This document shows positions 10,634 to 20,709 of a stretch of DNA of 64,000 bases, in pieces. Position 1 is the stretch's first letter. Every line of letters starts with the position of its first letter. The position numbers were made by a program, and so were the translations under genes. The notes under the pieces were generated by a model. That model was not told the DNA's origin. It searched no databases and worked only from the letters and a program-made list of their open reading frames with translations. The DNA comes from Sialis fuliginosa (lineage: Eukaryota; Arthropoda; Insecta; Megaloptera; Sialidae): positions 30,628,001 through 30,692,000 of the forward strand of contig OY540810.1 in the NCBI GenBank assembly GCA_961205875.1, given 5' to 3'.

Positions 10634-12812
10634 TATAGTTTATGTAATGATTTATAATGAAATTTTATAATATAACAGAAAAACAATACACCTATTGAAA
10701 ATGACTTTATTTATTTTTTTCGAAATATACCTATGTAACTTATGCCCAACAAAAATACATTCATACGTATGATTGTTTTACTTTGACTCACAATCGCGTA
10801 CTCTCAAGATTTCAAAATCATTCACGCTCACGTTGAGTCGATGTGACGTATTCACTTTCTACAACCATTTCTACATGCACGTACAACTGTAGGTATATAC
10901 ACGTTGAGTATCGAATAGTGTTATAATGTAAAGCAAGAACATGTTTAGTTTTCACTATAATGCCGTGTTTACACCAAAAATACAAATCAGTAACACGATA
11001 TTTTTAAAACAATTCGAATATGAAAACTTGCTTTTTAGGATTCCGTAGAAACAAAATTTGGATCCTGTTTTTTTAAGGTGGGTTTGAAACGACGTGACAT
11101 TATAAAAATTTGTTTTCTGTAATTTTTGTACTCTTAAAAATGAATTAATTTTTGTAAACTGATGTTAAAGCTCACAAGCAAATTATAAAAAGTAACTCTG
11201 AGTCTAGTCAGAGACAACGAAAAATAAAAACTTAATACGTTTTGCTTTAGTACATTTTTTTTCTTTTTTTAGGTCCCGGCATTATTTTATTAAAATATTT
11301 CGTTAATACGTGTTTCTCTTTAGTACATGTTTTCCCTTAGACCCTTTAAAAACGTACTAACGAGGTTTCACAGTATTTCTATTTATTTTTTTAACAAATA
11401 ATACGATATTAATCAAGCCAAAGAAAATTAAAGTCAATTTTAAATTTTAAGACGCCAAGTAAAGTTAGATCAACTTAATTTTTTAGCTTCCTACTGCGGT
11501 TTTGGCGCCGCCGAGAATTGACAATTGTTTTATTCAATTATGAATAATTGCGCATAACAAGTATTCTGGCCACATACAATTTCACAGTGTATAAAGTACT
11601 ATTCAATTTTATAAACAATTGTAAGATCGAATTATGATAACAGCCAGCTCAAGTATTGTAATACTATCCTGTGTGAGGGCTTGGCCGTACCCAGCCTCGT
11701 AACGGGGCGGGGTAGGGCCCATACGCGCTCGGACAGGAGGTATAGATTAAGATAGAGTAGAACCTATTGTATAGCCCATAGGAAAGAACCTGTGGTCCTC
11801 TGGGCTTCGTGAATGTATCCTGCCCTGATATCCCCGGGGCATATCCCAATCCCACCAGTCATCCATGTTTGGTGTAGGCCGTGACGTCAATTATACAAAT
11901 AGCTGGCTGCATATGAATAATTAAAGCCATGAAAAAAAATAAAAAAATAATTGCATTTTTGAAAACTAAAAAAATAAAATAGGTATATAATAAAAACAAA
12001 CGAATAGTTTTAATTTGTTTTAATCTGCAAAAATTTACATTTAAATAATATAGGTAAAATTTTAAAAATCCAAATGCTGTCAAAAAATGTATTTTTGATG
12101 AAGATATCAATCGAAATTTTACCATCTATTTTTTACTCGTTGTTTCCGGTTTTAATTCAAATCTTTCCCGAGGGCATAAGGAAATGAAGTTCTCGTTTTG
12201 ACGTAGAAACTTCCAGACGATCTAAAAATTAGATAGAGGAAGTAAATGTTTATTTTAATACAACCCAATCTATTAAGTATATTATAGTTGATAAAATATA
12301 TTTTAAACCATATTTGTTATAATTGCAGCTAAAAACCATTCATTAATAAGTAGGTATCTACCTATATGTTGTTATTTTCACGCTGATATGGGATTCAAGT
12401 AAACAAATGCAGTAGGTACCTATTTATTTGTCAGTTAAATTTTAAATATTTTGTTTTTTATATTGTAAGTACGTGTGCACTGTACTGTACATACTATTTA
12501 ACGTAATAGTCATCATTTCAAGTAATTATTTTTTTTAATAAAAAAAAGTAAATTCAACCCTTATTTAATTTAAATAAATTATATTAATTATAAATAAAAT
12601 AAAAGATTATGTACAAGGTATCCCAACACTCTATCAAAGTTCAATATTTTATTTATTATAACAAATGAAATATTGAACGTTGGTTAATAGAAATATGATA
12701 AAACAAAAATTAAAGCCGTTTTTAAATTTTAGTATTTCTTAAAATAATGTAATTGTTGTGTATGAATAAGACTTTTATTTTTAGAGCAATGAGAATAACA
12801 AGATTTACTCAC
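10634..12812. other. Intergenic stretch downstream of lipase 1
   Basis: The last coding exon of the minus-strand lipase should lie here, but I could not identify it. At 10,961-11,020 there is one end of the MITE family seen complete at 56,377-56,516 (TGCCGTGTTTACACCAAAAA). 11,665-11,880 is a GC-rich island of unknown repeat type. A small imperfect hairpin pairing TCAATATTTTATT with AAATGAAATATTGAA lies near 12,642-12,680. Otherwise nothing is recognised. Confidence 0.4.
11665..11880. repeat. GC-rich island, probable repeat of unknown family
   Basis: This 215-bp patch is much richer in G+C than its surroundings, with GGGGCGGGGTAGGGCCC and CCCCGGGGC words. An open frame of 63 codons crosses it on the minus strand but shows no family motif I recognise. 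It may be a fragment of a non-LTR element or a SINE. I could not find A and B box sequences of a tRNA promoter. Confidence 0.3.
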
Positions 12813-15800
12813 GTTAAAGGTGTGTATAAACCCATGAGGACTCTTTCCGGCGAGGCGGCTTTGCACTTTTCATAGTCGCCTTCCGGTGGACATCTCACAC
12901 CATAGAAACCAACTTTGGTTGTCACAGATTCCGCGAAAAAATTCACCGACATCATGTGGCTACAAGTTATGTTCCCTGTTAAAAAATGAACATTTATATA
13001 CTTACATATACGGAAAAGCGAGCCAAAATTTAACAGTTCGAGGAAAGTTATTTTTTGTAAAAAAGTAAGTAACAAAAAATCGCCCCATATTGCTTCGAAA
13101 TCTTTAGTAGTAACAAATCACATTGCCACAGCGAACTATATTGAATCTTCTAGCATTATATAAAAACAATAGGCAACATATTGAAAGCACAGACATTTAG
13201 AGCGATTTAATTTTACTTAAAAAGTAGCCCATAAGAAAAAAAATTAGTTAAATTGATTCAATGACACAGTTCCCATACTTTCCCGGGTACGGCCTCTATA
13301 TTCAAATATATATTCAAATTTCCGGTATCCCTCCGGACTAGTCCAGCCCTGTTTAGTAACAAATTAGAGATGTTTTAAAAATATTAAGACGCACTTGCAC
13401 TCCTTGGACTAGAGTCCATCCGCACCGCACCGATACGACCGCATGCGAATTTATACGAGTATAGTATACCCTTTAAATCAGTTTGGGATTTTGATAACAT
13501 GGTGTTTTTTTATTTTTTAAATTTTATTAATTTTTTTCTGGTTTACTATGTACAGAAGATCATAAAAAATAACTATCAAAAATGGTTAATGCAAAATTAT
13601 GAATTATTTAATGTTACTTACATGAGCAATCTGGTTGATAGTTTCCTCCATTTACATAAAAGTCAACAGTTCCATCCGGTTCTGGTTTCCCCATTATCCC
13701 GGCCTGCGTATGAATAATATCAACAAAACTTGCGTCATTCCTAGTCAATTTTCTGTATAAGAAACGTTGGTAAAGAGGTCTGGCTGGATCCAAACCTGAA
13801 AATATTCTCAAAACGTTATAATCAATTTATTTATATAAAAAAAATTATCGGTTGATTTTATAGTATTGTTAGTTTCTAAAGTATTCAACATAACCCAATA
13901 AATGTACATAGGAGGTACATTATTGACTGGGACCCCGAAATTACTCAAAATAAGCGAATTTCAGAAAAAAAAATTAAATAAAAAAGTTGTAGGGTTCGAA
14001 CTTAGGGAACATCCATAAACAACGTATTTTTTTCTAGAATTTTCGAACCCTCTTCTCTCTTGTTAACAAACAAAATAACCATTGACCCCCCGCCCCTGCT
14101 TTATGTTATGTAACGCAGTACCATATATATGATAATATATACCTACAATAATATGCTTTTTAAACTATTTCAACGTAAACAGTATAATGAATATGGGTTA
14201 ATCGTCTAATGAAATAATGTTACGTAACATTTTAATATGACCCCTCAACCCCCATGTAACGCCATATAGACATTATAGCTGTATCCTCCTCGCCCCTAAA
14301 AAAGTTATGTGGCTAATGGACGTTCCCTTAGCTGTTTAATAGGTGATTTAGATTTTGAATTCAGGGCTCTCTATGGACCTTGTAAGGCCCAAGTCCAGTT
14401 TTTCAAATAACACCCTGTACTTTTTAAAAATGATGTATAAAATGGAAATCACATTATTTTTTGTATTGATAGATCGGTCAATCCATAAATAACTGCACAC
14501 TTTTTTTGTTGTTACCGATTTTTTTAATTTTTACATATGTTTTAGTACTAGTTAAAAGAAGATTTTTAACGGTACTTAAAAATCGAAAAAAAAAATTCCC
14601 CCCAAAAATATCGACTTTTGAAAATTTGATTTTTTTTTTAAAAACGAAATATCTCAAAAACTATCAAAGATAGCGTAAAAATACAAGGGATCAATTTTGT
14701 AGGAAAATGTATATAATTTATTTTTAAAAATATTTTGCTGCACAAAACTTTTGTTTAAATATATTTTTTCTATTTATAAAATTTAACTGAAAATTTGGGG
14801 CACATGTCAACTTTGAATTTTAAAAATAAAAATATATGTTAACCCGTTTAACAGGTTTCTGACAACAAAAAAAAAACACTTTTTAATTAACTATCATACA
14901 AATATCGTATTGTTAATGTTTATTTAAAATGAATAAAATTTTCATATAAATTCACTCTTGCATATGTTTACTCTAAATTGATACAAACAGGTTACGGAAT
15001 AAATTTCATTTATGAACATAATAAATCCGCGTAAATAGAAACCGCGCGTAAATTGAGGGATTAGTATACCTGTAATGCGACCGATAAAGCCTGGACTTTT
15101 TTTATACTGTGACATAAATCCTGCAATGTGTGCTCCTATACTGTGCCCCACAATGTGAACTTTGGGTAAAGTGACTCCTACTTTATTTACTAGGGTGTCG
15201 AGTAACTGGGCGGTGCAATTTCCAACCACTTCAGAATTTTGGACTGCTTCGATATAACATGGTCTCTCTCCGAGCAAATGCCAGTCCACCGTGATCAAAT
15301 TGTAGTTGTTTTGTTTGACCAACGCTAAAAAATATGTTTATCTTATAATATAAATAAATATACGATATTTATTCGTATGATTCAAAATTACCCTCTCTCA
15401 TTAAGAATCCTGGTGACCAAGATATAAAAGTTGGCGTTGTATATCCATGTATAACTATTACCGTTTGAATTTCAGGATTGATAAGTTGTTTCCAATCTTC
15501 AGGTTTGGAAGGATCAATTAAAAATTCTTCGTTTCTAAAATATTTTTAAAAATATATAATTTAAAAAACATATTTCGGTCATTCCATAAATAACTACACA
15601 CTTTTTTGATTGTTGGCACTAGGGTTTGCAATCCCGCAATGCATTCCCGCGGAATCCCGCACATTTTGGAGATCTGCAGATCCCGCACTAAAAGTGCGGG
15701 ATCCGCGCGGAATTTTTTGAACATTGAATTTGTAGGTCGCGTGCGTTTTGAATACTTTTAAAGCGTAAATATGAATAAAAAAGAGTAACAATTTTGAAAA

Positions 15801-17863
15801 AAAAATTAAGGTTGAGATGACTGAATATGAAACTAGTGAAGTAAATTATATCTCTTGTTCACGATTAGTTAAGTGGTTGCACTGAGTGCGACTCAGGCGA
15901 CGAAAGAAGCTCGAACAGCCCCCAGATTACAAAAAAAAATAAAATAAAAAATACAAAAATTTAGAAGAAGAATAGCAGATTAAATAAAAGTTAACCACAA
16001 CAATTTAATACACAAAATTCGATCTACACGATATTTTTTTAACAGTATTATCCCTAAAATACAACCGTAAATAATGATATTTAGTGGTTTAGTTTTACGT
16101 GACATACCGTATATACTAGGGTGTTTTTTATTTATTTTAAAAAAATTTTTTTCGGTCCCGCTAGCCTATGTTTTAGCTTTGGATCAAAAGTTAATTGTCC
16201 CAAAATTTCAGACTCATAGATCAAACCTGTGGACAGCGCAAACCGAGTCATTTTACCATTTGATTAACATGGGAATAATTACTTTTTTACTTATGCGTGA
16301 ATATCTAGTTGACAAATTTATTTATTTTAATTTCTTACAGCAGCATATCATAGAGAATTAAATTTCTTACAAAAAAGATCCCAAGTGCTCAAATCATAGA
16401 TCGAATATTTTTAAAGATATATTCGTTTAAACATTATCATAAAAAGTAAAATCCAATTTTTATGATAATTTTTAAACAAACATTTCTTAAAATTTATTGA
16501 ATTTATGAATTGATCACTTTATTCTCTACAAAATATTCCCTTGAGAAATTTTCAAAAAAAATTGTTTTCAACGAGATATTCACGCGTAAGAAAAAAAGTA
16601 ATTTTCCCCATGTTAATCAAATGGGAAAAAAACTCGGTTTGCGCCATTCACAGGTTTGACCTTGGAGTTTGAAATTTTGGGACAATAAAATTTTTTTTTG
16701 TTAACTAAATAATAGTAACTTTAAGTATGAATAACAAAATTTTTGGAAAAACTGCGGGATCCCGCGGGATTTGAGAATTTCCCGCAAAATTCCCGCGGGA
16801 AAAAAAGTCTGCGGGATTGCAAACCCTAGTTGGCACCGATTTATTTTTTATTTTTACATATGTTTTAGTAATAGTCTAAAGATAATTTTTAACAAGAGTT
16901 CGAAAAAAAGTCTCCCACAAAAAATATCGTTTTTTGAAAATTCGACATACTTTTTTTCGAAACGAAATTCTCAAAAATTATCAAAGATAGAGTACAACAA
17001 CAAGTGATAAATTTTATAGAGACATGTTTATCTAAAATTTATTTTAAAAATATTTCACTACCCAAAACTTTTGTTAAAATATTTGTTTCTTATTTATAAA
17101 GTTTAAATTGGAAATAGCGACACGTCATATATATATCATCCCTGAAAGTATACCACTTTGAAAATTTTTGAACATATTATGAAAATTTTACCAAATATTA
17201 ATTTTTTTTAATGCTTGCTAAGCCGTATTATCACACGGTCTGTGTCAGAGCTTAAGGGGGAAATCCATTGTGACGGAAAAAGTTTTTTTATGCATTTTTT
17301 AAAGTATACATATATGTAAAAAAAAAATTAAGTTAAAATTCCGAAAATTGCTTGAGTTACAGTCTATTTAGTGAGAGCCGGTAACGTGGCTGGTTATAAC
17401 CTTTACAAAACTTTAAACGCGTTTTTCTCGAAACGACTTTTTTCGTCTTAGTTCCAGCGATTTCTCAAAGACTAATGAAGCGATTAAAAAATGTTTTTTT
17501 CTAAATTTTCGTAATGGCAGTGACTAAATATGTGCGTAGCCGATTTTTGAAATTTTGATATTTACTATTTTTTAAGACCGCTTGAATTAATAGAAAGGTA
17601 TTAAAAATCGCCAATTTATGAAATAAAGAAATAACTTAAAAATAATTTAAAAAACTAATACTCACGATAGTGATGAATGGAAAAATTTTATATACTCGCT
17701 AGGGCACACATGAGGCGCTGAAATACATTGAAAACTGAAAACATTCCGGAAAACTACAACAAACAAAAAGATCGTATGTTAAAAACAACAATTTTACTTT
17801 AAAAAATGTTAGCAGTATACCTAACGCAAGTGTACAAAGTTTACCCAACAATAGGAAAAACAT
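12813..17863 (-). CDS. Lipase 1, pancreatic-lipase family (3' exon not found)
   Basis: This is a secreted neutral lipase or phospholipase A1-like hydrolase. I place exons on the minus strand at 17,821-17,863, 17,666-17,717, 15,392-15,534, 15,070-15,324, 13,622-13,795 and 12,813-12,975 (830 nt, frame kept through every join). The first exon codes a short hydrophobic signal peptide, MFFLLLGKLCTLAL. Visible family motifs are the oxyanion strand VIVIHGY, the nucleophile elbow GHSIGAH (Ser about 141), GLDPA (Asp about 167) and CSH (His about 229), so the triad is intact. The FVDIIHT and GTVDFYVNGG blocks also fit. The terminal exon, which in the paralogue encodes about 22 residues, was not found below 12,806. 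The gene is divergent from lipase 2, with the same exon pattern (43-nt first exon, 255-nt catalytic exon). Two donors are the unusual GTATAC. Introns carry several transposons. Confidence 0.8.
13250..13351. mobile_element. Solo hAT-like terminus in lipase 1 intron
   Basis: The minus strand from 13,351 reads CAGGGCTGGACTAGTCCGG, then GGGATACCGG. This CAGGGCTGG-type end is typical of hAT elements. The partner end was not found, so this is a remnant. Confidence 0.4.
14005..14327. mobile_element. Short MITE with GGGAACxTCCAT termini
   Basis: The left end GGGAACATCCATAAAC and the right end TAATGGACGTTCCC are inverted matches. Both ends are flanked by TTA, suggesting a 3-bp target duplication as in PIF/Harbinger elements. 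The element is 323 bp with CCCC-rich stretches and no coding sequence. The GGGAACGTCCATAA terminus is familiar from other arthropod genomes. Confidence 0.55.
14467..14930. repeat. TCGGTCAATCCATAAATAA repeat, copy 1
   Basis: The landmarks CCATAAATAACTGCACAC, TTTTTACATATGTTTTAGTA and ACGAAATxTCTCAAAAA recur in the same order at 15,575-15,611 plus 16,837-17,120. That second copy is split by a hAT insertion. The family is not identified, and neither copy shows coding capacity. Confidence 0.6.
15620..16828. mobile_element. hAT element with perfect 8-bp target duplication
   Basis: The termini TAGGGTTTGCAATCCCGC and GCGGGATTGCAAACCCTA are perfect inverted repeats that fit the hAT YARNG end consensus. 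The flanking 8 bp are identical on both sides: GTTGGCAC at 15,612-15,619 and 16,829-16,836. Subterminal DNA is full of CCCGCGGGA-like words, probably transposase binding sites. No transposase is visible, so the element is non-autonomous. It contains a further inverted-repeat element at about 16,193-16,690. Confidence 0.85.
16193..16690. mobile_element. Inverted-repeat element nested inside the hAT element
   Basis: The left arm beginning near ATTGTCCCAAAATTTCA (about 16,195) and the right arm ending near TGAAATTTTGGGACAAT (about 16,687) are inverted copies. Further paired blocks are GCAAACCGAG with CTCGGTTTGC, and GATTAACATGGG with its inverse. Arms are about 140-160 bp. No target duplication was resolved. 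Confidence 0.65.
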
Positions 17864-18119
17864 TTTCACGACGCGTTTTCAAGCTGTTGCTTGATATCAA
17901 AGCATGCTGAGATGTATGTATATTTATATATAAACAAAAGTGTTACATAATATAATTGACATTGACTTCGTATGATGGTGATTTACATAAACATTACTAC
18001 AAACCTACTATTGTTTATTGATAATCTTTATATTATATTATTAGGTCAGGCGCCAAGTCGATAAAATTTACGAAATTCAGAAATAATTTGATTAGAATTT
18101 TTTTTTCATACAGGATGAT

Positions 18120-18490
18120 TTACAACTAGTGTAAAAAAATTTACAGCAGATCGAGGATGTAATTCTAAGCAAAAAACTTTATGTGAACTTGTGTCCGGAA
18201 ATTCTTTCGCCTTCCAAAAATTTTGCCAAAAATAAATGTTTATTTAATATCTAAAGAACCAGTTGTGATACAGTTAAAAGATTTCATACACGGTTTAGTA
18301 TTAATAAGTGTTATCGATTTCCAATATAAATATTTTTTTGTTCTTTAATTTTTTCCTGAGTTGGGTACTTGTAGAAGATGATATGACTCAAAATACACAA
18401 AAATATACTTTGTTCATTTATCATAAGATCAACGGTTTTCGAGAAATATCGAAAAAATAAAGTACTGCAGAATTACTCCCGAGGTGATCC
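18120..18490. repeat. Copy of the CAGGTGAGTCA repeat family (inverted orientation)
   Basis: Blocks such as ACGGTTTAGTATTAATAA, TTGTTCTTTAATTTTTTCC, TTTGTTCATTTATCATAAG and ATCAACGGTTTTCGAGAAA match, in inverse order or strand, the elements at 38,985-39,370 and 48,908-49,613. The copy is partial and diverged. Confidence 0.55.
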
Positions 18491-18834
18491 CATATAAGTT
18501 TTATCAGAATGGACTTCAAAGATACGCCACTCAAAAGGAAAAAACAAAAACCTTTTTAAAAAAGACTTTAAAATGATCCTAAAAGCACTGAAAAATATAT
18601 CTAATAATTAAAAACAGTTTTTAAAGCTGGTGCCAAGTTAATAAAAAAAAATCAGTAAAGAAAAAAAAACCGACTTCAAAAACTGTTGAATTTAATTATT
18701 AGATATGCGTTTTTTTAAGTATGTTTTTTTTATTAAACATATTATTGAAGTAGGTATGTGAATATATTTTTCAATAAATATTATGAAAACTTAACAGTTT
18801 TTTGTTGACTTTTTTTAAATTTGTATTAGTGCCG

Positions 18835-18890
18835 GTTGTATGAACTCGCAGGCCGGATCTGGCCTGCGGGCCGTACGTTGGACACCCCTG
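18835..18890. mobile_element. Solo hAT-like terminus (GTGTCCAACGTACGGCC type)
   Basis: The minus strand from 18,890 reads CAGGGGTGTCCAACGTACGG, then CCCGCAGGCCAGATCCGGCC. This end sequence is widespread at hAT-family termini. The partner end was not found. The next element (18,896) begins only 6 bp away. Confidence 0.5.
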
Positions 18891-18895
18891 CTTTA

Positions 18896-19450
18896 GGGTG
18901 TCACCAAAAAATCCTGAAGTTTCCCACCACTTCGGGATTGGAGAAGGGTAAAAAAATCAGTTTTTTTCTTAATTTATCGGTTTTATTTCGAAGTTATAAT
19001 AAAAATAAAAATAGACACAAAATACCAAATTAACCCAATCGTGCCCAGTGTTACATATGTATATGTAACAGAGCGCTTTTGTTAAGATTTTGCGTTGCTC
19101 TAAGATTATTTTAATTCGAATGGGTTTGAAATCATACTTATTTTCCAGTATTGGACTGAATACATCAACAATGCAATTACCAACGTTCTGGAGTTTTAGT
19201 ATACTTATAGATAGGTATGAATTTTGGTGACAAAAAAAAACCTCGGTCACAATTGAGATTAAACTAGTAGAAAACAGATTTTTGTCCCTTCCCCACCCTG
19301 TAGGATGTGATACCGATCTCGTTTTGTTATAATGTTGAAATAAAGCCAATTAATTGGGGAAAAACTGTTTTTTTTTAACCTTTCCCACAAGAAGGGTGGG
19401 ACACCGACCTTCTTGAAAGGTGGAAACTTCAGGATTTTTTTGGCAACACC
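18896..19450. mobile_element. MITE with about 30-bp inverted ends and TTA flanks
   Basis: The left end GGGTGTCACCAAAAAATCC, then TGAAGTTTCCCACC, pairs with the right end GGTGGAAACTTCAGGATTT, then TTTTGGCAACACC. TTA stands directly outside each end (18,893-18,895 and 19,451-19,453), which suggests a 3-bp target duplication of the PIF/Harbinger kind. Inside there are two diverged CCC(A)CC...GGxTGTGAxACCGA blocks. No transposase is present. Confidence 0.65.
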
Positions 19451-20194
19451 TTAAAGAACCATTATATGGAAAAAAATTCTGGTCTGAATTTTTTCTATTC
19501 CAAATTGGCTGCTGGCTTATAATTGATTGTCATAAAAATTAGATTTATGATAAAAAAATTAAAAAAATGCCGATACAAGTTGACTGACATTAAACTTGAA
19601 TTTTATGTCACTTTTATTTATAATACGGGTGATGAATATTATGATAAGAAACTACTAATTAAATAATGTTTTTATCTATTACAAAATATGTATATTGGTT
19701 TATATTGTGTCAAAGTAATACAATAGAATATTTTGGAAATTTAAAACTGCATGTATTTACCATATAAAGGTTCCTAAAAAGACATTCTAATAAATAAAGG
19801 ATTTTTATACATATACTTACTTACTTTAACTTTATGAAAAAATATTTTAAGTATCCTCATAAATATACTTATATAATTTATCTAATCATTTAGTACTTTT
19901 TTTCTTTTACACCAATGTCAAAATATCACAAAATTTAATCATGATTAGTAACGTAAAGCAATATTTTTCAAGCAAGTATAAATCCCAATTTTAAAATCCA
20001 ATTGCCAACATCAATTTTCTCAATTTTTTTGCTGTGGGACTGTATGAATGTAAATAGAATTAATTAAGTATTTTTACACGAGGGTAAAATATATGTCAAC
20101 TTTTAATAATTTGTATAGGTACATAGTACATAGCAGTGACACTATGTTGGTAAAATTTACACATATGTAGTACATACATATGTATAATGTGTTG

Positions 20195-20300
20195 ACAGGA
20201 ACCGAGTGATCATTGCTTACTTTGTTAATTGGAGTTAGAAGATCAGTTAAATGGCCAAAGTATCAATACTTTTTCCTGGATGAATAATGATGGTATTAAA
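20195..20300. repeat. Solo arm of the 9,785-10,633 palindrome family
   Basis: GATCATTGCTTACTTTGTTA, AGAAGATCAGTTAAATGGC and CAAAGTATCAATACTTTTTC match, in inverse orientation, the right arm of the palindromic element near 10,530-10,610. Only one arm is present. Confidence 0.65.
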
Positions 20301-20709
20301 ATTTTTTATTATTTGTAAATGTTATTATAACAACAAATGTATATTTATTATTTATATGTTATTTATAAATGTTATATATTTAACAGACAATACAAAATGT
20401 ATTGTATCCAATGCTAATTAGAACCAAAATTAGCAATCGTAAACAACCGTAATCGGGGAATTTAAATTTAAAAATTAGAGCACTTCGTGGGGGTTTGTCA
20501 TTTATTAAATTAATCACCAATATTAACATAAATAAAAATAGCATAATTTGTATAAAATTAATGTTAATTTACTTCTTAATGTAATTTTACATCAAATTAA
20601 CGATACCAATTATGTTTATGATTATTTATATATTGATAATGCTGTTGTATATATAATGAAAAATAATTTACAACTTTATACTTTTAACTGTTCATCTACT
20701 TTTAAAACA

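Larger units (their letters stand above)
15575..17120. repeat. TCGGTCATTCCATAAATAA repeat, copy 2, split by a hAT element
   Basis: This copy matches 14,467-14,930 but is interrupted between GTTGGCAC and CGATTTATTT by the 1.2-kb hAT element at 15,620-16,828. Copy 1 has a continuous GTTGTTACCGATTTTT at the same place, so it serves as the empty-site reference for that insertion. Confidence 0.65.
17864..20709. other. Intergenic region between the two divergent lipase genes
   Basis: The shared upstream region of the two lipase genes is 2.85 kb. It contains transposon pieces listed separately: a repeat copy at 18,120-18,490, a hAT terminus at 18,835-18,890, a MITE at 18,896-19,450 and a solo palindrome arm at 20,195-20,300. 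I could not identify a confident core promoter for either gene. No other gene is seen. Confidence 0.5.

Noticed and set aside
10301-10657. 118-codon plus-strand frame
   Set aside because: Lies wholly in one arm of a palindromic element; composition-driven and without a family motif.
11664-11855. 63-codon minus frame in a GC-rich island considered as a host exon
   Set aside because: No splice sites in phase with lipase 1 and no recognisable motif; more likely repeat sequence.
11880-11910. Acceptor-like TATGCAG on the minus strand considered as the lost last exon of lipase 1
   Set aside because: In the required phase it meets a stop after about four residues and lacks the expected aromatic YxRT strand.
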